This document shows, in pieces, positions 32,608 through 45,369 of a stretch of 60,000 nt of DNA. The notes under the pieces were generated by a model. That model worked only from the letters and a program-made list of their open reading frames with translations, was not told the origin of the DNA and ran no database searches. The first letter of the stretch is position 1. Each line of letters opens with the position of its first letter. Origin of the DNA: Gnetum montanum (taxonomy: Eukaryota; Streptophyta; Gnetopsida; Gnetales; Gnetaceae); assembly GCA_015680685.1 (NCBI GenBank), contig MNCI01005411.1, positions 68,856-128,855 of the forward strand, in the 5' to 3' direction. Made by a program: the position numbers and the translations under genes.

Positions 32608-33563
32608 TGATGAGAGCGGTTACTCTAGCAGTTAGTCTAATTATTAGGGCAGTTACTCTAGTAGTTACTCTAATTATTACAGTGGTTACTCTAGTAATTA
32701 TTCTAATTATTAGAGTGGTTACTCTAGTGGTTGCTTTAGCTATTATTCTAATTATTAGAGCAGTTACTCTAATTATTAGGGTAGTTGCTCCCAAGCCTAT
32801 AAATATAGTGCCCAAGTGCACAATTGAGAAGAAGTCTTTCATCAGTCAAGTAGCGAACCTCTTACAGTATGTTTAAAATTTAGAGTATTTTACAAGTTCT
32901 TGTAGTAGGAGGTCTACGTGTGAATAGATCTTTATTCAAGAATTGATGTACCTGAGCATACCATTGTGTTGAAAATAAAGACGAGCTCTTCGATTCATCC
33001 TTGTAGCACTTGAGATTTGTTTTGCTACACATTTATTTTATTTTATTTTCTTATGCATTTATTTTATTTTATTTCATTTTATGCACTTTACATTTATGTT
33101 ATTAGTGTAGCCTCTTTCCCTGATCAATTAGGAAAATAATTAAAATTACACGAGCACGACCCCTTCAAGCATATGTGTGACACTTGGTAACTTAAAATTA
33201 CTAGCATTGATAGCCCAGTAGTGTTTGCACTAGTTTAGGATGTGTATGGCAAGTAGAAATGGATGCTTATGTTAGGATTATTTAGAATTTAGTTAATAAG
33301 TAGTTAAGTTAAATTAGTCACCTAGTTATCTCTCTCTTTCCCTATTAGCATAGGACATAAAAACATAAAAGACATAAAAGTCATATGCCTCAAACTTACT
33401 TAACCATATAGTTGTGACATATAACTTTAGGAAGACAATGATCAATCAACCCATCCTTATCCCACAAGGGTGCATAAGCACGTAGTCCTTGGAATTTGAC
33501 CAAATCGTGCATGAAATGCTTGTATTCATATGGTTGAGCATAAGGGTACCTCGCCACTCATCA
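32608..33563 (+). repeat. 3' LTR of Ath-5
   Basis: TGATGAGAGCGGTTACTC ... CGCCACTCATCA, 956 bp, preceded by polypurine tract ATCGGGGTA (32599-32607). U3 array 32611-32790, TATA CCTATAAATATAG near 32796-32808. It carries an extra local duplication of TTATTTTATTTT-type sequence near 33040-33085 absent from the 5' LTR. Confidence 0.9.
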
Positions 33564-33568
33564 CTAAC

Positions 33569-36415
33569 AAATACAATTTCTCTAATGGCATGAAGATAAT
33601 GAAGATGATAAAATGGTCCTAGGTGGTGGAGTATCTTTAGTTATTGAATGACTCTCTCCTACTTCAATTTCATGTAGTGGTTGAGGTGATTATGGTTGTC
33701 CCATAGCAGCTACAACTTTTGGTGGAAGATGGAAGGCATCTAATAGTGCCTTCATCTTCTCTTCCTTACTCAAGGGATAATTCACAATCCACACACCATG
33801 ACCAATGTGGGCTAGAATGGGAACATCCCATGGACAAGGCATTGTAGGGAACAACTCCACATTCATTAATCAAGTAGCCAACTTTTTATGTTTGATGTTG
33901 AACGCTTGGAGTGCATTCTATAGCTCTTGGTAATCATTCATCCTTCATTCTAGGTCCTCTAGTATTGATATTTGACTAGTGAACTTCACCTTGAGAACCT
34001 CAAGTTCTACATTTGTAGTCTCAACCTTTTGCTTGGTTTCTTTATGGTGCTTGAACTTTGTCTCATACAATAAGTACAAGCTGGCCACTTGTTTCACCAA
34101 TTTGGACTATAGCCTTTTGGTAGTTAGCATCACCAAGTTTTCATACTAGAGATTGAAAATCTTCATGTACTTTATCATCTCCTCAATCTATACCTCCTTC
34201 GTGCAAATTTTAGCTTTGTTGTATGCATTTAGCACATCAAAGATAGCTTGCCAAACATCACTGCTTCCTTGTGCTATTGGAGATCCTTATGGATTTTTTC
34301 CTTTGACATCTACATGTGTTGTTTATTAACTTATTTTTGTAGATCAACCTAATCTTTGTAATGATTCTTGAATCTCTTAAATTTGAGATCCTTGTTCTTC
34401 AAGGAGGCTATCTCTATTGTAGAATTTTGGTGAAGGGAAAAGACTTCCATCATGGAGAGGTTTTTATTTTATGTTTCCAATCTCCTCAATTCATTATTCA
34501 CCCTCACTAACTACTACTATTAATGGATAAAATCTACCATTTTCTACTTCTATGCATCAACATTTTGTAGGCGATGATTCTTTGTAGTTATGATTTCATT
34601 ATCACGATGAGTTTAAATAAAGTCCTTTTGAATGTTATACATTGTGGCATTCATTAAGGATTGGTCAAAAATTATTGGATCCTTGGCATCCTAAACATAT
34701 TTAAGTTCTTTATAAGATATTATAAAGTTTTATCTCATGTTAGTACTAGATTGAGCAATGTGGGATCATCAATGTAGGTCCTTAATTTAGCAACCTCCTT
34801 AGCCAAGCATTGGTTCTTTAATCTGGATATTTCAAGTTGCTCCTCCATTATGACGCATTTGATCCTCTCCTTGAGTAGCTCCAACTAGTTTGTAGTGATG
34901 TTATCCAAAATATTAAAGACATTTAAATTAGTTGCCTAGTCCCCACTAGTCAATCATGTTGGACTACACTCAATCTACAACTAATAGTTCCTACAAACAT
35001 CTACACATATCTTAGTGTATAAATGTGTAGTATAGATGTTGCAAATGCATTAGGTGATTTGGTAATGCTATTAGTAACTACTTTGACAGCATGGTGCTAC
35101 ATCACTAAGATAATTTCCCTCCCATCCTGCTTTAGATGCACCAAAAAGGTAGTGACATTCCTAGAGATGACTAGAAATTGCTATTATTGAAAGAGAGATA
35201 TTGTTAGCTTTTGGTCACTAAGATTTAACCTTGTAAGCACTTGAATTATTTGGGCTAAGAAAATTGGTTCCCCATCATTCATCTAACTTATGGTTTAGGC
35301 CACTTCCTTGAGGTGGCTCATTGCTAGTCTATACACAAATAGGTCACTAGTACTCATTCCTACTTACTACTTCTATTGTCATAAGAGTTGCTCCTAGAGT
35401 TTGTGCATGTGCTCAATGGCAGTGTGGGCCTTTGATGTTGTTTCACAAGTGGGTAGTGGAGGTGGTTGCTACTACGCCTCTTCTTAAATAAATTTGATAG
35501 GCACCTTGTCTTTCATCATTTCCACCCAGAAGGTGGTTGGAGCTTTTTAGATGGTGTCATTTGTATAGTGTGTTATGCCTTTCCTCTTGCATGAATTTCT
35601 AATGAGGCACAAAAAAGGGAGTTCCTTCCTTCCATGTTTTCTTTTATTAAAATTCTTCTCTATCTCAAGATAGATCATATGTGAAAGATTCATTGGGAAT
35701 TACTAATTAGAGCAACACATGCATGGGCAGAGAAGGTTGCGATCTTACTTGGCCTTATCATTGGATGGAGGTAAAAGGTTTGCAATCTTGAAGTATGCAT
35801 GCTCTACCATGGTTAGTTCACCAAACTCCTTATAGTATACTCCATAACACCACTATGGCTATTCTTTTTTAACATCAAGACCTACTTGCATTGGAATCTT
35901 TGCAATATTTCTTCTAGTTTCTGGTAACCCAAGGGCCTTGAAAATCATTTTCACCAAGTAGGACATTGAAATGTCCTTGATTTTGACCATTGAATTGGGC
36001 TACCAATTGTTTTAGAATAAGTATGTCTCTCCCATATACCACTCCCTACTAGAAGTGATGGTGGACCACATTGGAGAGTTCTACAATTATGCTTTAACTT
36101 TTGGAGCTAAAAACTCTAAGAAAGGTCCAATGTTTAACTCTTGGAGTACATATTTTTAGACCTTCTTATTTTTTATCTACATAAGGCAAGCCTCCATCAA
36201 GGTGACCTCAAGGTTTGATCTTGGTTTAGGTGCCTCATCATAATGAGACTATTCTATTATGGCCACTTCTTGAGGAATTTGTTAGATAGATTCCAATTCA
36301 GGCTTCTTTCGTAGAGGTCCCATTGCATGGGTTTTAGCTTCTTACACATGGGACTATTCTTGGCGTCTTCCAGTTGAGGAATATAATTTGTAACCTATAA
36401 CCTTTAAGTACCTTA
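33569..36415 (-). pseudogene. ORF3 of Ath-4 (env-like head plus coiled coil)
   Basis: On the minus strand the head can be followed around 36110-35880 (SPMWST, REWYMGETYLF, DISMSYLVKMIFKALGLPET), matching SPLWPT, SSWYLGETYQL and VILEVLNLS of Ath-2 at 12580-12740. The region 35000-33900 corresponds to the coiled-coil tail, in which the plus strand shows the complements of Lys/Glu/Leu-rich heptads. The C-terminus has DAFHLPPKVVAAMGQP and PPPRTI near 33760-33600. No long frame remains open: many stops and frameshifts. Start placed near 36415 by analogy. Ath-5 is inserted immediately 3' of it. Confidence 0.55.
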
Positions 36416-36784
36416 TCTTGTTGAGTAGTTACACTTAGATTAAGTGTTAACCATGGTAGATTGATTATTTTATTGTTAATTTAATGTTATATCATTTAAA
36501 AATGTTATCAAAGCTTTTTGGAAGGGTTTAACTTTCATAAATTTATGTTTTAATGTTGGTTTCTTAGTTAAACCTTTGTGAGAGTTAGAAAAATGTCAAA
36601 AAAAATTCATAAAAAACCTAAGGTTTATGGCCCCCATAATGAAAAGCCTACATCTGGTAGCTATAGGACTGAAAATGGAGTGAATGAGAAAAATGGTTAA
36701 GAAGTTATGGCTCTTGGCAGGTTCTAGGCTCTAAAAAAAATTCAGAAAATTCCCCCTCATTTATGAGCAAATGTGTCAAGTTTG

Positions 36785-36900
36785 CAAAGTCTCACCACAT
36801 ATTTATAGCATTTTTTCCTTACATAGATAGGCTCTCATCGATGGGGTCTCATATACAAAGTTGGCTTCATAAATGGGGTTTGATAGATGGAGCTTTTGAA
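36785..36900 (-). promoter_or_regulatory. Internal U3-like cluster and TATA before ORF3 (Ath-4)
   Basis: Minus strand: CAAACCCCATTTATGAAG, then GAGACCCCATCGATGAGAG, then TATA box GCTATAAATATGTGG (about 36793-36807). GACCCCATCRATG is also the repeat of this element's own LTR U3 (23045-23165). Position relative to ORF3 is the same as the GATATC cluster in Ath-2 (11705-11780). Confidence 0.5.
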
Positions 36901-37104
36901 TAAAATTTTTCATAATTAATATCCCAAAAATTTTAAGTAGTTTTTACATGAAACTAGAATCCTTAGAGATCTAGAAAAGTCATGATAATGATGAAATGCT
37001 AGAAGAGGGCTTATGAATTCATAAAAATTGGGCACACAAAAGATTTGATTATAGAGATGCCTAAGGATAAGAAACTTAATTAATCCAACTAAGAGATATG
37101 CAAG

Positions 37105-37125
37105 TGGATCCTTCCCATAGTAGGC
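37105..37125 (-). other. Conserved purine-rich block (Ath-4 copy)
   Basis: Minus strand GCCTACTATGGGAAGGATCC; same position in the spacer as in Ath-2, Ath-5 and Ath-7. Confidence 0.6.
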
Positions 37126-38367
37126 TCATTTCCTTTTTGCTCTTGCATACCTTGAACCAAGAATTTTGTGGGTCCCATGAGTAATTATTGTTTATGAAAA
37201 GTTAAGGATCTAATCCAAAAGAATCTACCTAATAATTTTAACACATCAAACTAAGACATTGAACAAAACATGAAAACCAACAATGAGGTGAATAAGAAAA
37301 AGCATTGGTGGATGAGAGAGAAAAGTGGAATGTATTTATAAATTAAGGTCACATGATGTGCCTTGTGGACCTTATGGTTAAATAACTCGATAAAGTTCAT
37401 ATTTAGTCTAGATAAAAACCAACCATGTTTAGTGACTTAGCATTGACACTCTAAGACCAGTCCACCTCCTTAAGACACAAAAATGCTCCAAAAAATCAAT
37501 CACCATTCCTTATTAAGAAGAAAAGAGAATTAGGAAGTGAAAAAGGGCCTTAGTTAGAAGGGAGCTTCAGGCATGAGTAACATATCTTTCTAGTTCCATA
37601 ACTAGTGCTTTTAGCCCATTATTTTTTCTAAGGTGTGTGCTTTGAATCCACATTATTTTTTGGGTTTTATGTTTTTAGGGATTTTTGGATGAGAATCATA
37701 TCTTGAAAAAACTTATTAACTTCCTATTATTGGTTGACATGAAATGGTAAGAAATCAATGAAAACACTCATATAGTCTAGTAAATAAAAAAATAAAAAGA
37801 GCATCAAGTCCACTTGAAGTCACACCCTTATCAATCCATTTAATTTTTTCCAACTTTGAAAAGTACTAAAGTCATGAGTTTGTTAAAGTTTCATTAATGA
37901 AAGGAACTTCATATTTCCAAAACTAGGAATACCATAGATTGTTGTGGATGGGTAGATGACATGGATTTACCACCTATTCTATGAAGAAGAAACATTATCT
38001 TAGTTATCAATCATCAAAATTCAAAAATAGAAACCAGACATTAACAATAAAAAACATTAAGTAAAAACCACCATTAGCAAAGAATTATAGCAACATTTTG
38101 TCCTATTTGCAAAAAATCAATTTTTTAAAAAACAGAAGAGAAATTCATACCAAAGTAAAGTAAAATATAAAAGAAATTGTAAAATATTTAAGAAAGATAA
38201 AATGTACTACTAATGTTGTAAAACAAAAAATGTGAAAAAGATACAAAGTCTAAAAACAAAAAGGTTTAAAATTAAAGAAGGTAAAACAAAAAGATAAAAA
38301 ATAGAGAAACTGTAAAACAAAAAAGTGTAAACCAAAAAATGTAAAAACTAAGAAGCCACTTAAGTGA

Positions 38368-41300
38368 TTAGCATGGATGAAAATCTTTCCCATGACTAAG
38401 TTGAAAAGAGAAGATCCAAAAAATTGAGTGAGGATGTCGATCTGATGAGGTGTTAGTTTCACAAGATCTTGTAGGCTCATGGAAAGGTTTAAGTTGTTGC
38501 ATGTTTACTAGTTTTTTCTTGTTTGGGCCCTTAGGTTTGTAGATTAACATGACCCCAGAAGGAAGGTTTCATAAATGACATAAGGTCATTTCCACAATGT
38601 TTGGAACTTGGTCTATTATGGTACATGTGTGGGATTCTAGTAGAGGACCTTTTATTCAAGCTAAAACATTACTTTCCTTATTTTAAGGTCATATAATTTT
38701 ATTTGTTGAATGCTTTATAAACTTTATTCAATAACAAGGTCACAAATTTATTCTCATCTAGCACATTAAGGTGTATCAGTGTTTCTTTCTATGCTAGGCT
38801 TAAGTCAAGGTTAAGGTCACAAGCTATTAAAAGTATATAGAGCTTGCACTAAATTGGAAGAGTTGGCAATTTTTTGTATACCAGCTCATAGGGAGAGTAT
38901 CCTATAGGGAGTTTCTATTTAGATTGGTAAGCCCAAAGAGTGTTATTGAGTTTTATGCTTTAATATCCCCTATATTTTCTAATTATTCTCATTAGGATTT
39001 TACTAATCTCCCTATTGGTAACCTTTTCTTGATCATTGGCTTGGGGATGGTAAGGTGTTGTTAATTTATGTTCAACTCACAAGTGTTACATGATTTTTCA
39101 AAAGTTGGTTCCTATAAAATGAGTACCATTATCAAAAATTAGTGCACGTGGCACCCCAAATCTATTTATAACATTTTGTTGTCCAAATTAAGTGGCAGAG
39201 GAAGATGTATAGTTCGTGATAGTTACTGCTTTTTCCCATTTGATACAATAGTAAAAAATGACTATACTGTATACCATTTCATTCAACATGGGTGTTATGG
39301 GATCAATGAATTCTATGCCCGAAATTTTAAAGGATTCTTGTGGTTGGATTCACTACTGAGGCCCCTTCATTTGAGTGGTCATCCCATCATCATGTTGATA
39401 ATGTTCAAAAGAGTAGATGAGGATGCAAGCATCCTTGAAGAGTATTGGCCAGTAATACCTTGAATTCAAGATCTTAATGGCCATGTGTATCCTATCATAG
39501 TGGTCCCTGCAAGGGCCTGCATGAGTGTCTTGGAGAAGGTATAGTTGGTTACCATTAAGAACACACCAAAGAACTAGGCCATTGGTGCACACCTTGTAAA
39601 GGTGTTTGTTGACCTCCATAAAGCCTTTGCCTTTATGACAAAAATGTTGTTTCTTCCTATGGTCTAGCTCTTGTGGCATCTCCTAAATGAGAAGATAAGT
39701 GAGGATGCCATTGAATCATGTCGGTTCATTGGGTAGTTGTTCATTTATCCCACCAACAAAGAGGATTTCATTAGGAAATTGATTAGAAATTAGGCTTTCC
39801 TCCTCTTTGTTATCGCATTGCAACTAAGACAAGTGGTTGGCAACCAAATTCTTGATTCTCTTTCGATCTATCATTTTGAGATAAAACTCCTACAAGATCA
39901 CAAGTCACCATATGACATAGGGATTCAACATTGGTTTATTCATTAAGAAGTGAAGTGCATTATGGTTTTTGTGCATGAACACCTTGTATCCAAGCACATA
40001 ATACCTAAATTTCTCCAAGGCATACACCATTTCCATCATCTCCTTCTCTGTAGTGGTGTACTTAAGTTGTGAATTCATAATGTTGCTACTCAGACAGTGG
40101 ATGTAATATGAATTTTTTTTACCATCCAACTATATGAACACAATTTACAAGTCATAATTCAATGCATCTATCATGATGTAAAATGATCAGGACTAGTTAG
40201 GTGCTCCTAGATTTGGAGTTTTTAAAAGCTTTTCTTTAAGTTGTTGGAATGCCTTTTCTCATTCCTTGATCCATATGAATACAACATCTTTCTTTGCCAG
40301 CTCTACCAACAATTTAGTGATCTTAGAGAAATTCTCTATGAATCAGTAGTAGTAGCTAGTGTGTCCATGGAATGATCATACATCTTTAATAGTTTCTAGT
40401 TGATAGGTTATTCCTTGGATGATCCTAATCTTTTTGAAAACCACCTTGATCCCTTCTTATGAGATTCTATGCTCCAACACAATGTCCTCCTAGACCATCA
40501 AATGCCTCTTTTGCTAATTGATCTAAAGGTTAGTATCCACACACCTTTTAATTACTTGTTGAAGGCAATCCAAGGCTTGCTCAATTGTAGCATCATAGGT
40601 GAAGACATAATCCATGAATACTTCTATTCTACCACCAATCTACTATTGAAGAATGCTAAGGACAAGGCGTTGGAAGGTTGCAAGGGCATTTCACAAACCA
40701 AAAGGCATCTTTTTGTATACCAAAGTTTCCTAGGGACTTGTGAATATAGTTTTGGCCTAATCCTCAAGTGTAATTTGAATATGGTTATAGCCACTATAAC
40801 CATCTAGAAGTCTATAAAAATAATGCCTAGAGATATAGTTGAACACCTAGTTCACAAATGACAACAAGAAATGATCTTTGTAGGCCTTCATATTCAATAT
40901 CCTAATGTTAATATAGATCCTCCACTTGCCACATTTTTTTGGCATGATCAACAATGGACTATCTCACTTACTATATGCAATGGAATAGATTAATCCCATT
41001 TTGAGAAGTTGTTCAATCTCCTTCTTGATGATCTACTTCAACTTGAGATTCAACTGCCACTATGGCTACCTCTTTGATTCATCAATTTTAGGGATTTCTA
41101 GCTCTCCCTAATAAGTTTCATTAGATTCATCATCAAAGAGTTGGTGATAAAATTACTCTAGTTCATTCATGCTTTCAACATAGGCACTTGTTAGGCTCTC
41201 AGTTGGTTCCATGCAAAGTGTGCAACTTTCAAGATTCGCTACTAGCCACTAGGTGCCCTCCTATTTTGTGGCTACTACGTCTAAACACCTTTGAATATTA

Positions 41301-41870
41301 GATTCATCTACATACTATTTACATGTTATGATTGATGTGCTTTTCATCGTCCATAGTTTCTAAACATAATTGAACCTTGTATCACTATACACAATTCATG
41401 GACATCTCTTCTTCAAGACCTTTCCAAATGAAATTTTCTTGGAAATCTCCAAGGAAAGATCTTTGAGGCCCAAACATGCATCATTAGTACTTAAACAAGC
41501 CCTTTTCATGATTATTGGAAAGTTTTCCTTGAAATTATCAACTCAAATCACTAAGAAATTGGTAGGATAGGACTAACCAGAAATGGTGGTCATAATGTCC
41601 TCTGCTAGTTTCAAAGGAACAATGATGGACTAATTTGCCAACCTAAGATAAATGTTTCTTTTCTTGAGTGTAGGTAGGTTATAGGCTTTGAAAATCTCAT
41701 GAGAAATTTGATTAACACTAGAACCTAAATCAAGAAGAGCCTTACATGACTCATTTCCAAAAATTTGTAAAAATATTAAGGGATTTCTAGAATTAGATCT
41801 TTTCCTAGGAAGGTGGCTAGCCTTTATCCAATCAATTATTGCATGGGTTAGCATGATGGTATGCACTTTA
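38368..41870 (-). pseudogene. pol of Ath-4: protease-RT-RNase H-integrase (decayed)
   Basis: Minus strand order: protease 41866-41630 (SCKALLDLGSSVNQIS; the DSG active site reads DLG); RT about 41100-40190 with EVFMDY in place of FMDD near 40620; RNase H 40129-39845 (TTTEKEMMEMVYALEKFRYYVLGYKVF, DHNALHFL-like); integrase finger 39679-39353 (YKVCTNGLV, GPCRDHY, EHYQHDDG; the Cys and His pattern is partly lost); core about 39330-38880 with FGVPRALIFDNGTHF near 39130; and the C-terminal piece 38550-38368 (LVNMQQLKPFHEP). Stops and frameshifts throughout. Same polyprotein family as Ath-5. Confidence 0.85.
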
Positions 41871-42469
41871 GGAGGTGTTTTCTTTGAAAGTAACTAGAGT
41901 GAATTGGATGTAGAGGATGAGGGAAAAGTAGGATTATTACCCACATGAGTCAGTGAGGGCTTTGTAAGACTATTGGTTTGGAAGAATGGTTATTCTTGGG
42001 ATTTGGTTTTCAAACCATTCGATTGAGGTACTAGTTGTAAGTTAATATGACTGGGCTAGAATCTTACCTTGCATTGATGGAGTAGGTGGTAAGTAGATTG
42101 AGGATGAAGATACATGCATAGAAGGATGGGGAAGGTGATAAGGATATGAGGATTCCCCTCTTGGAGATAGAGATTAAGCTCTATAGAACTTAGGAGGGTA
42201 GTAGTGATTTTGGAATGAAGCATGATCGGAAGAGTTACATGGAGAAATGTGTTGCTGAACATAGTACCCATATGGACCAAGAAATCTATAAGGGTACTAT
42301 TACTTTGGTGGTAGCATCCCCCATGATATAGGTTCTACCATTGATGATATTGCTCAAAACGTTGTGGTGGAGCTCCACTTGGATAATAGACTTGTTGTTG
42401 ATGGAACTACCGTAGATTGCCTTGGAGGATAAGGTAATCTTTTGGGTGCTTACCTTCTTACCAATCTAG

Positions 42470-44367
42470 GATTTAGAGAATACATCCTATATTCCTACAT
42501 GTGTGACACAATAGGGAAACATCCATTAGGATGTTTATATTGGTAGACGTTACATCCACCACCATCAATAGATCTGGACTCCACAACCTTCTCTATTGTA
42601 GTAGCCTTGTCCTTACCCCTTTAGTGGGTAAGTTCTGCTTTCTTTCTTCTCTTTTAATCATGATCACTACTTTGCTTTTTGGATGTATCTACTATTTTTA
42701 GAGTATTTTAAAACTTTTCATCAAAATATTCTTACATTTTTTCTATCTTAACTAAAATTTCAGAGAGATTTTTAGATTAGCTAGTTTATCATTTTACCAC
42801 CTCATCAAGTGGTGCCTCCTCATTGTCATAGAACTAGAATTTTCTTTTTCTAATGGAAGGGTCTTGATTGTACTTCACTCTTCTCTCTTTCATAGCTCTC
42901 TTTCTTTGTTAGCAACTTGCTCAATGAGCCTTTGGATCTGATGGGCTCTATGTTCTAATAATCTCCCTTGGGCATAGACCCCAAGAGTTCTCATTTCTGA
43001 TCAGAACCCATCTATGATATTATGAAGCTACTTATTTTGAGAATAACCATGGATAGGAAATCAATGTAAATGAAAATAATACCTACCCATGGGTACATCC
43101 AAGGGTTCATGTATTTCTTATCTCTAACTTTGAACTACTTTTTCAAGTTGGACAGAGGAGTACATTTGATACATGTCATTAAAGAGCTCAATCATCATAC
43201 TTCATCTATGGATTGATTCTAGCTCCAAGGATTGGTATCACATTTTGACTTCTTTTATGAGTGTCTTGGAAAATGGATTAAATTTTCTCTGCCTATTCTC
43301 TATGTTGTACAAGGCACATGCATCATGAAAGGCTTGTAGGTGGTTTTGTGAATCTAAGTTGTATTCCCTTTCAAAATTTGTATTATTGTTCATATCTAAT
43401 GACTTTATTTTGCTATCTTTCATATGCCTGGATGTAATTCTCACTACCTCTATGAAATTTAGAATGTTTCAAGTTACAAGCAAAGGCTCATCATTGTCAT
43501 GGCCTCTATGATGGTCATGGTGCCTATGATGCCCTCTACTGTCCCGTTTCTGATGGTGGTAGGCCTCACTTGATTATCCATGCGCCTAATCTCAACTATT
43601 TTGGTGGACCCTATGATCATCTCTATCCTTTTGATCACCTCCATCATGGTCACATTCTCTACGGCTTTGGTCAAAGCTAGAGGAGGAAGAAGAGAATGAT
43701 GAAGTTGAAGAGGAAGGAGGACTAGCACTGTAGTGCCTACCATCCCCTCTTTGATGGTCACAGCCATAGTCATCATTGTGATGCTTGTCATTGTCTTTGC
43801 CATGAATCCTATCTTTGAATCCCCCATGATCATAGGATCCATTCTTGCCTAAACTAGGATTTTTTATAGTGGACTATAAGTTTTAGTTTAGTCCCCCTTG
43901 ATCAAATCCAAGGAAAGAAAAGTTAGTGAAATGAGAATCCCTAGAGAAGGGATCCTCACTAGTCTTTTGTCCAAGTAGGATCAAGGAGTTATTAAGTCAT
44001 TTCTCCTTCATAACTTCATAGCATTTATCCTATTTTTGATTAATTTTATGTTGTGCTTTAGTGGTATGGTAATCCCTAGAGTTGTGATCCTACATAACAT
44101 ATTTAGCATGGAGCCCCTAGAATCCCAACCTCATAAGAGTTTGTTAGAGCATTACAAAAACTGATCAATTAGGTGGCAATACAATGTTTCCCTTCATGTC
44201 TCTTGATCATCCTAATGTAGGAAAGAGATGAAATTGTGTACATACTTATTACGATGAGTATATACTAACTAGCATTACTAAGGCATTGGCTGATTTGGTT
44301 ATTCATTTCTTTGATCGGATGTGTGCTTGAATTTTGATGGAGAATCATCCCTATGAGAAGAAAACAT
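42470..44367 (-). pseudogene. gag of Ath-4 (Athila Gag, decayed)
   Basis: Minus-strand ATG at 44367 (MFSSHRDD). The 43842-43474 open frame (Met/Thr-rich) is a shifted reading of the His/Asp/Arg/Ser-rich linker. 43444-43238 has SRHMKDSKIKSLDMNNN and LQAFHDACALYNIENRQ, corresponding to the Ath-5 Gag at 25400-25570. The Gag domain and knuckle follow in broken frames to about 42500. Non-functional. Confidence 0.75.
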
Positions 44368-44500
44368 CTTGGATTAGAGGAAAAATCAGTCTGCTTTTTA
44401 CAATTATTATTAGTTAGAATGATTACAACTTTAAGGTTTGATCCAACAATGTTGAATAAATTTTTACTAAGTCATAGATAGTGCACGAAAATAACTAAAG

Positions 44501-44518
44501 TCACTGATAATGATGCCA
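44501..44518 (-). other. Primer binding site, tRNA-Asp type (Ath-4)
   Basis: Minus strand TGGCATCATTATCAGTGA, one base from the LTR; differences from TGGCGCCGTTGCCGGGGA are chiefly G-to-A and C-to-T. Confidence 0.65.
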
Positions 44519-44519
44519 A

Positions 44520-45369
44520 TGATGAGTACCAAGTATACCCTACACCCAATCATATGAATCACTAGCCTTCACTCAGCAATTTAGTTGAATTCCAAAGACT
44601 TTATATTTTTAAGTACATTAGTTCTAGGAGGTGAAACTATCTACTGCAATCATTGTCGTCTTAGTTTCACTTGTGAAGTTCAAGGGTGTAATTGTTTTAT
44701 GAATTAAGTCACCTAAGAATCAAGAATAAAGAATACAGTAATTTAATTGCTAAATTAATCTAACTGGTTAACACTTAACTAATCCTAATATAAGCATTCA
44801 TTCTCACTTGTCATACACATCCAGAACATGTATAGTGCTACTAGGTTATTAAACATTAAGTGTTACTAGGATTACCAAGCATTAAACATATGCTCAACGT
44901 GGTCATACTTATGTATTGATAATTAATCTATATTAATTAATTAATTAATTACATAAAAACATTAAAGTAAATTTCTTTAATATCAAATGCTTAAGAAAAA
45001 TAATTAGTCTAGTTCATGTGCTACAAGGTTTGATCAAAAAGCTCATTTTTATTATTACACTTACTAAAGTGCTTAGGTACAATGGTGCTTGAATCAAGAT
45101 CTATATACTCATTGACTCCTACTATGAGAACTCAAAAAATATTCTAACTAACAAGTGAAAAAATTGCTAGAGCTTTGCTACAACTATGAGACTTATTACC
45201 ATAAATGTAGTGGGTAGGCACACATTTATAGGTGAAATAGGATGCCTTGTCAACAAGTACATGTCAATGGGTCAAACCCTACATCAACAGGATCATGTTG
45301 ACAAGATTCCATCAATGTGATCACATTGATGACATCTGATTGATGTGCTTAAACCATGATGACTCATCA
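44520..45369 (-). repeat. 5' LTR of Ath-4
   Basis: 850 bp. Minus strand starts TGATGAGTCATCATGG (45369) and ends GGTACTCATCA (44520). U3 repeats at 45240-45350, TATA CTATAAATGTG near 45223-45231, AT-rich U5 with a (TTAA)n run near 44930-44950. Confidence 0.85.
45240..45350 (-). promoter_or_regulatory. U3 palindromic repeats of Ath-4 5' LTR
   Basis: Includes a perfect palindrome of 22 nt at 45310-45331 centred on TGATCA (half CATCAATGTGA), beside near-palindromes TGTTGAC/GTCAACA. Upstream of the TATA box. Confidence 0.75.

Larger units (their letters stand above)
23368..33563 (+). mobile_element. Ath-5: full-length Athila gag-pol element nested in Ath-4
   Basis: 10,196 bp with two LTRs (949 and 956 bp), tRNA-Asp primer site, gag, pol, spacer, a vestige of ORF3 and a polypurine tract. 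Flanks are CCAAC (23363-23367) and CTAAC (33564-33568), a target duplication differing by a single C-to-T change. The LTRs differ by roughly 15% in the stretch compared by eye (around the TATA box), so it is old although it is the youngest layer of the nest. The first base of the 5' LTR has mutated (CGATAAG for TGATGAG). Confidence 0.9.
36420..38367 (-). other. Post-pol spacer of Ath-4
   Basis: Non-coding. Contains the complements of the AGGGTGTGACTTCAAG block (37802-37828), the purine-rich block (37105-37125) and the internal promoter-like cluster (36785-36900). Confidence 0.65.
22816..45369 (-). mobile_element. Ath-4: Athila element with gag, pol and ORF3, interrupted by Ath-5
   Basis: Minus strand, 5' to 3': 5' LTR (45369-44520), tRNA-Asp primer site, gag (44367-42470), pol (41870-38368), spacer, internal motif/TATA cluster, ORF3 (36415-33569), then after the Ath-5 insertion a 3' untranslated piece (23362-23193), polypurine tract and a truncated 3' LTR (23180-22816). 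Ath-5 is inserted just after ORF3 with target duplication CCAAC/CTAAC. Ath-4 itself lies within ORF3 of Ath-3. Without the insert it spans about 12.4 kb. All genes are broken. Confidence 0.8.

Noticed and set aside
43474-43842. 122-aa Met/Thr/Ile-rich minus-strand frame
   Set aside because: Out-of-frame reading of the Ath-4 Gag linker; the correct frame gives His/Asp/Arg/Ser-rich sequence as in Ath-7.
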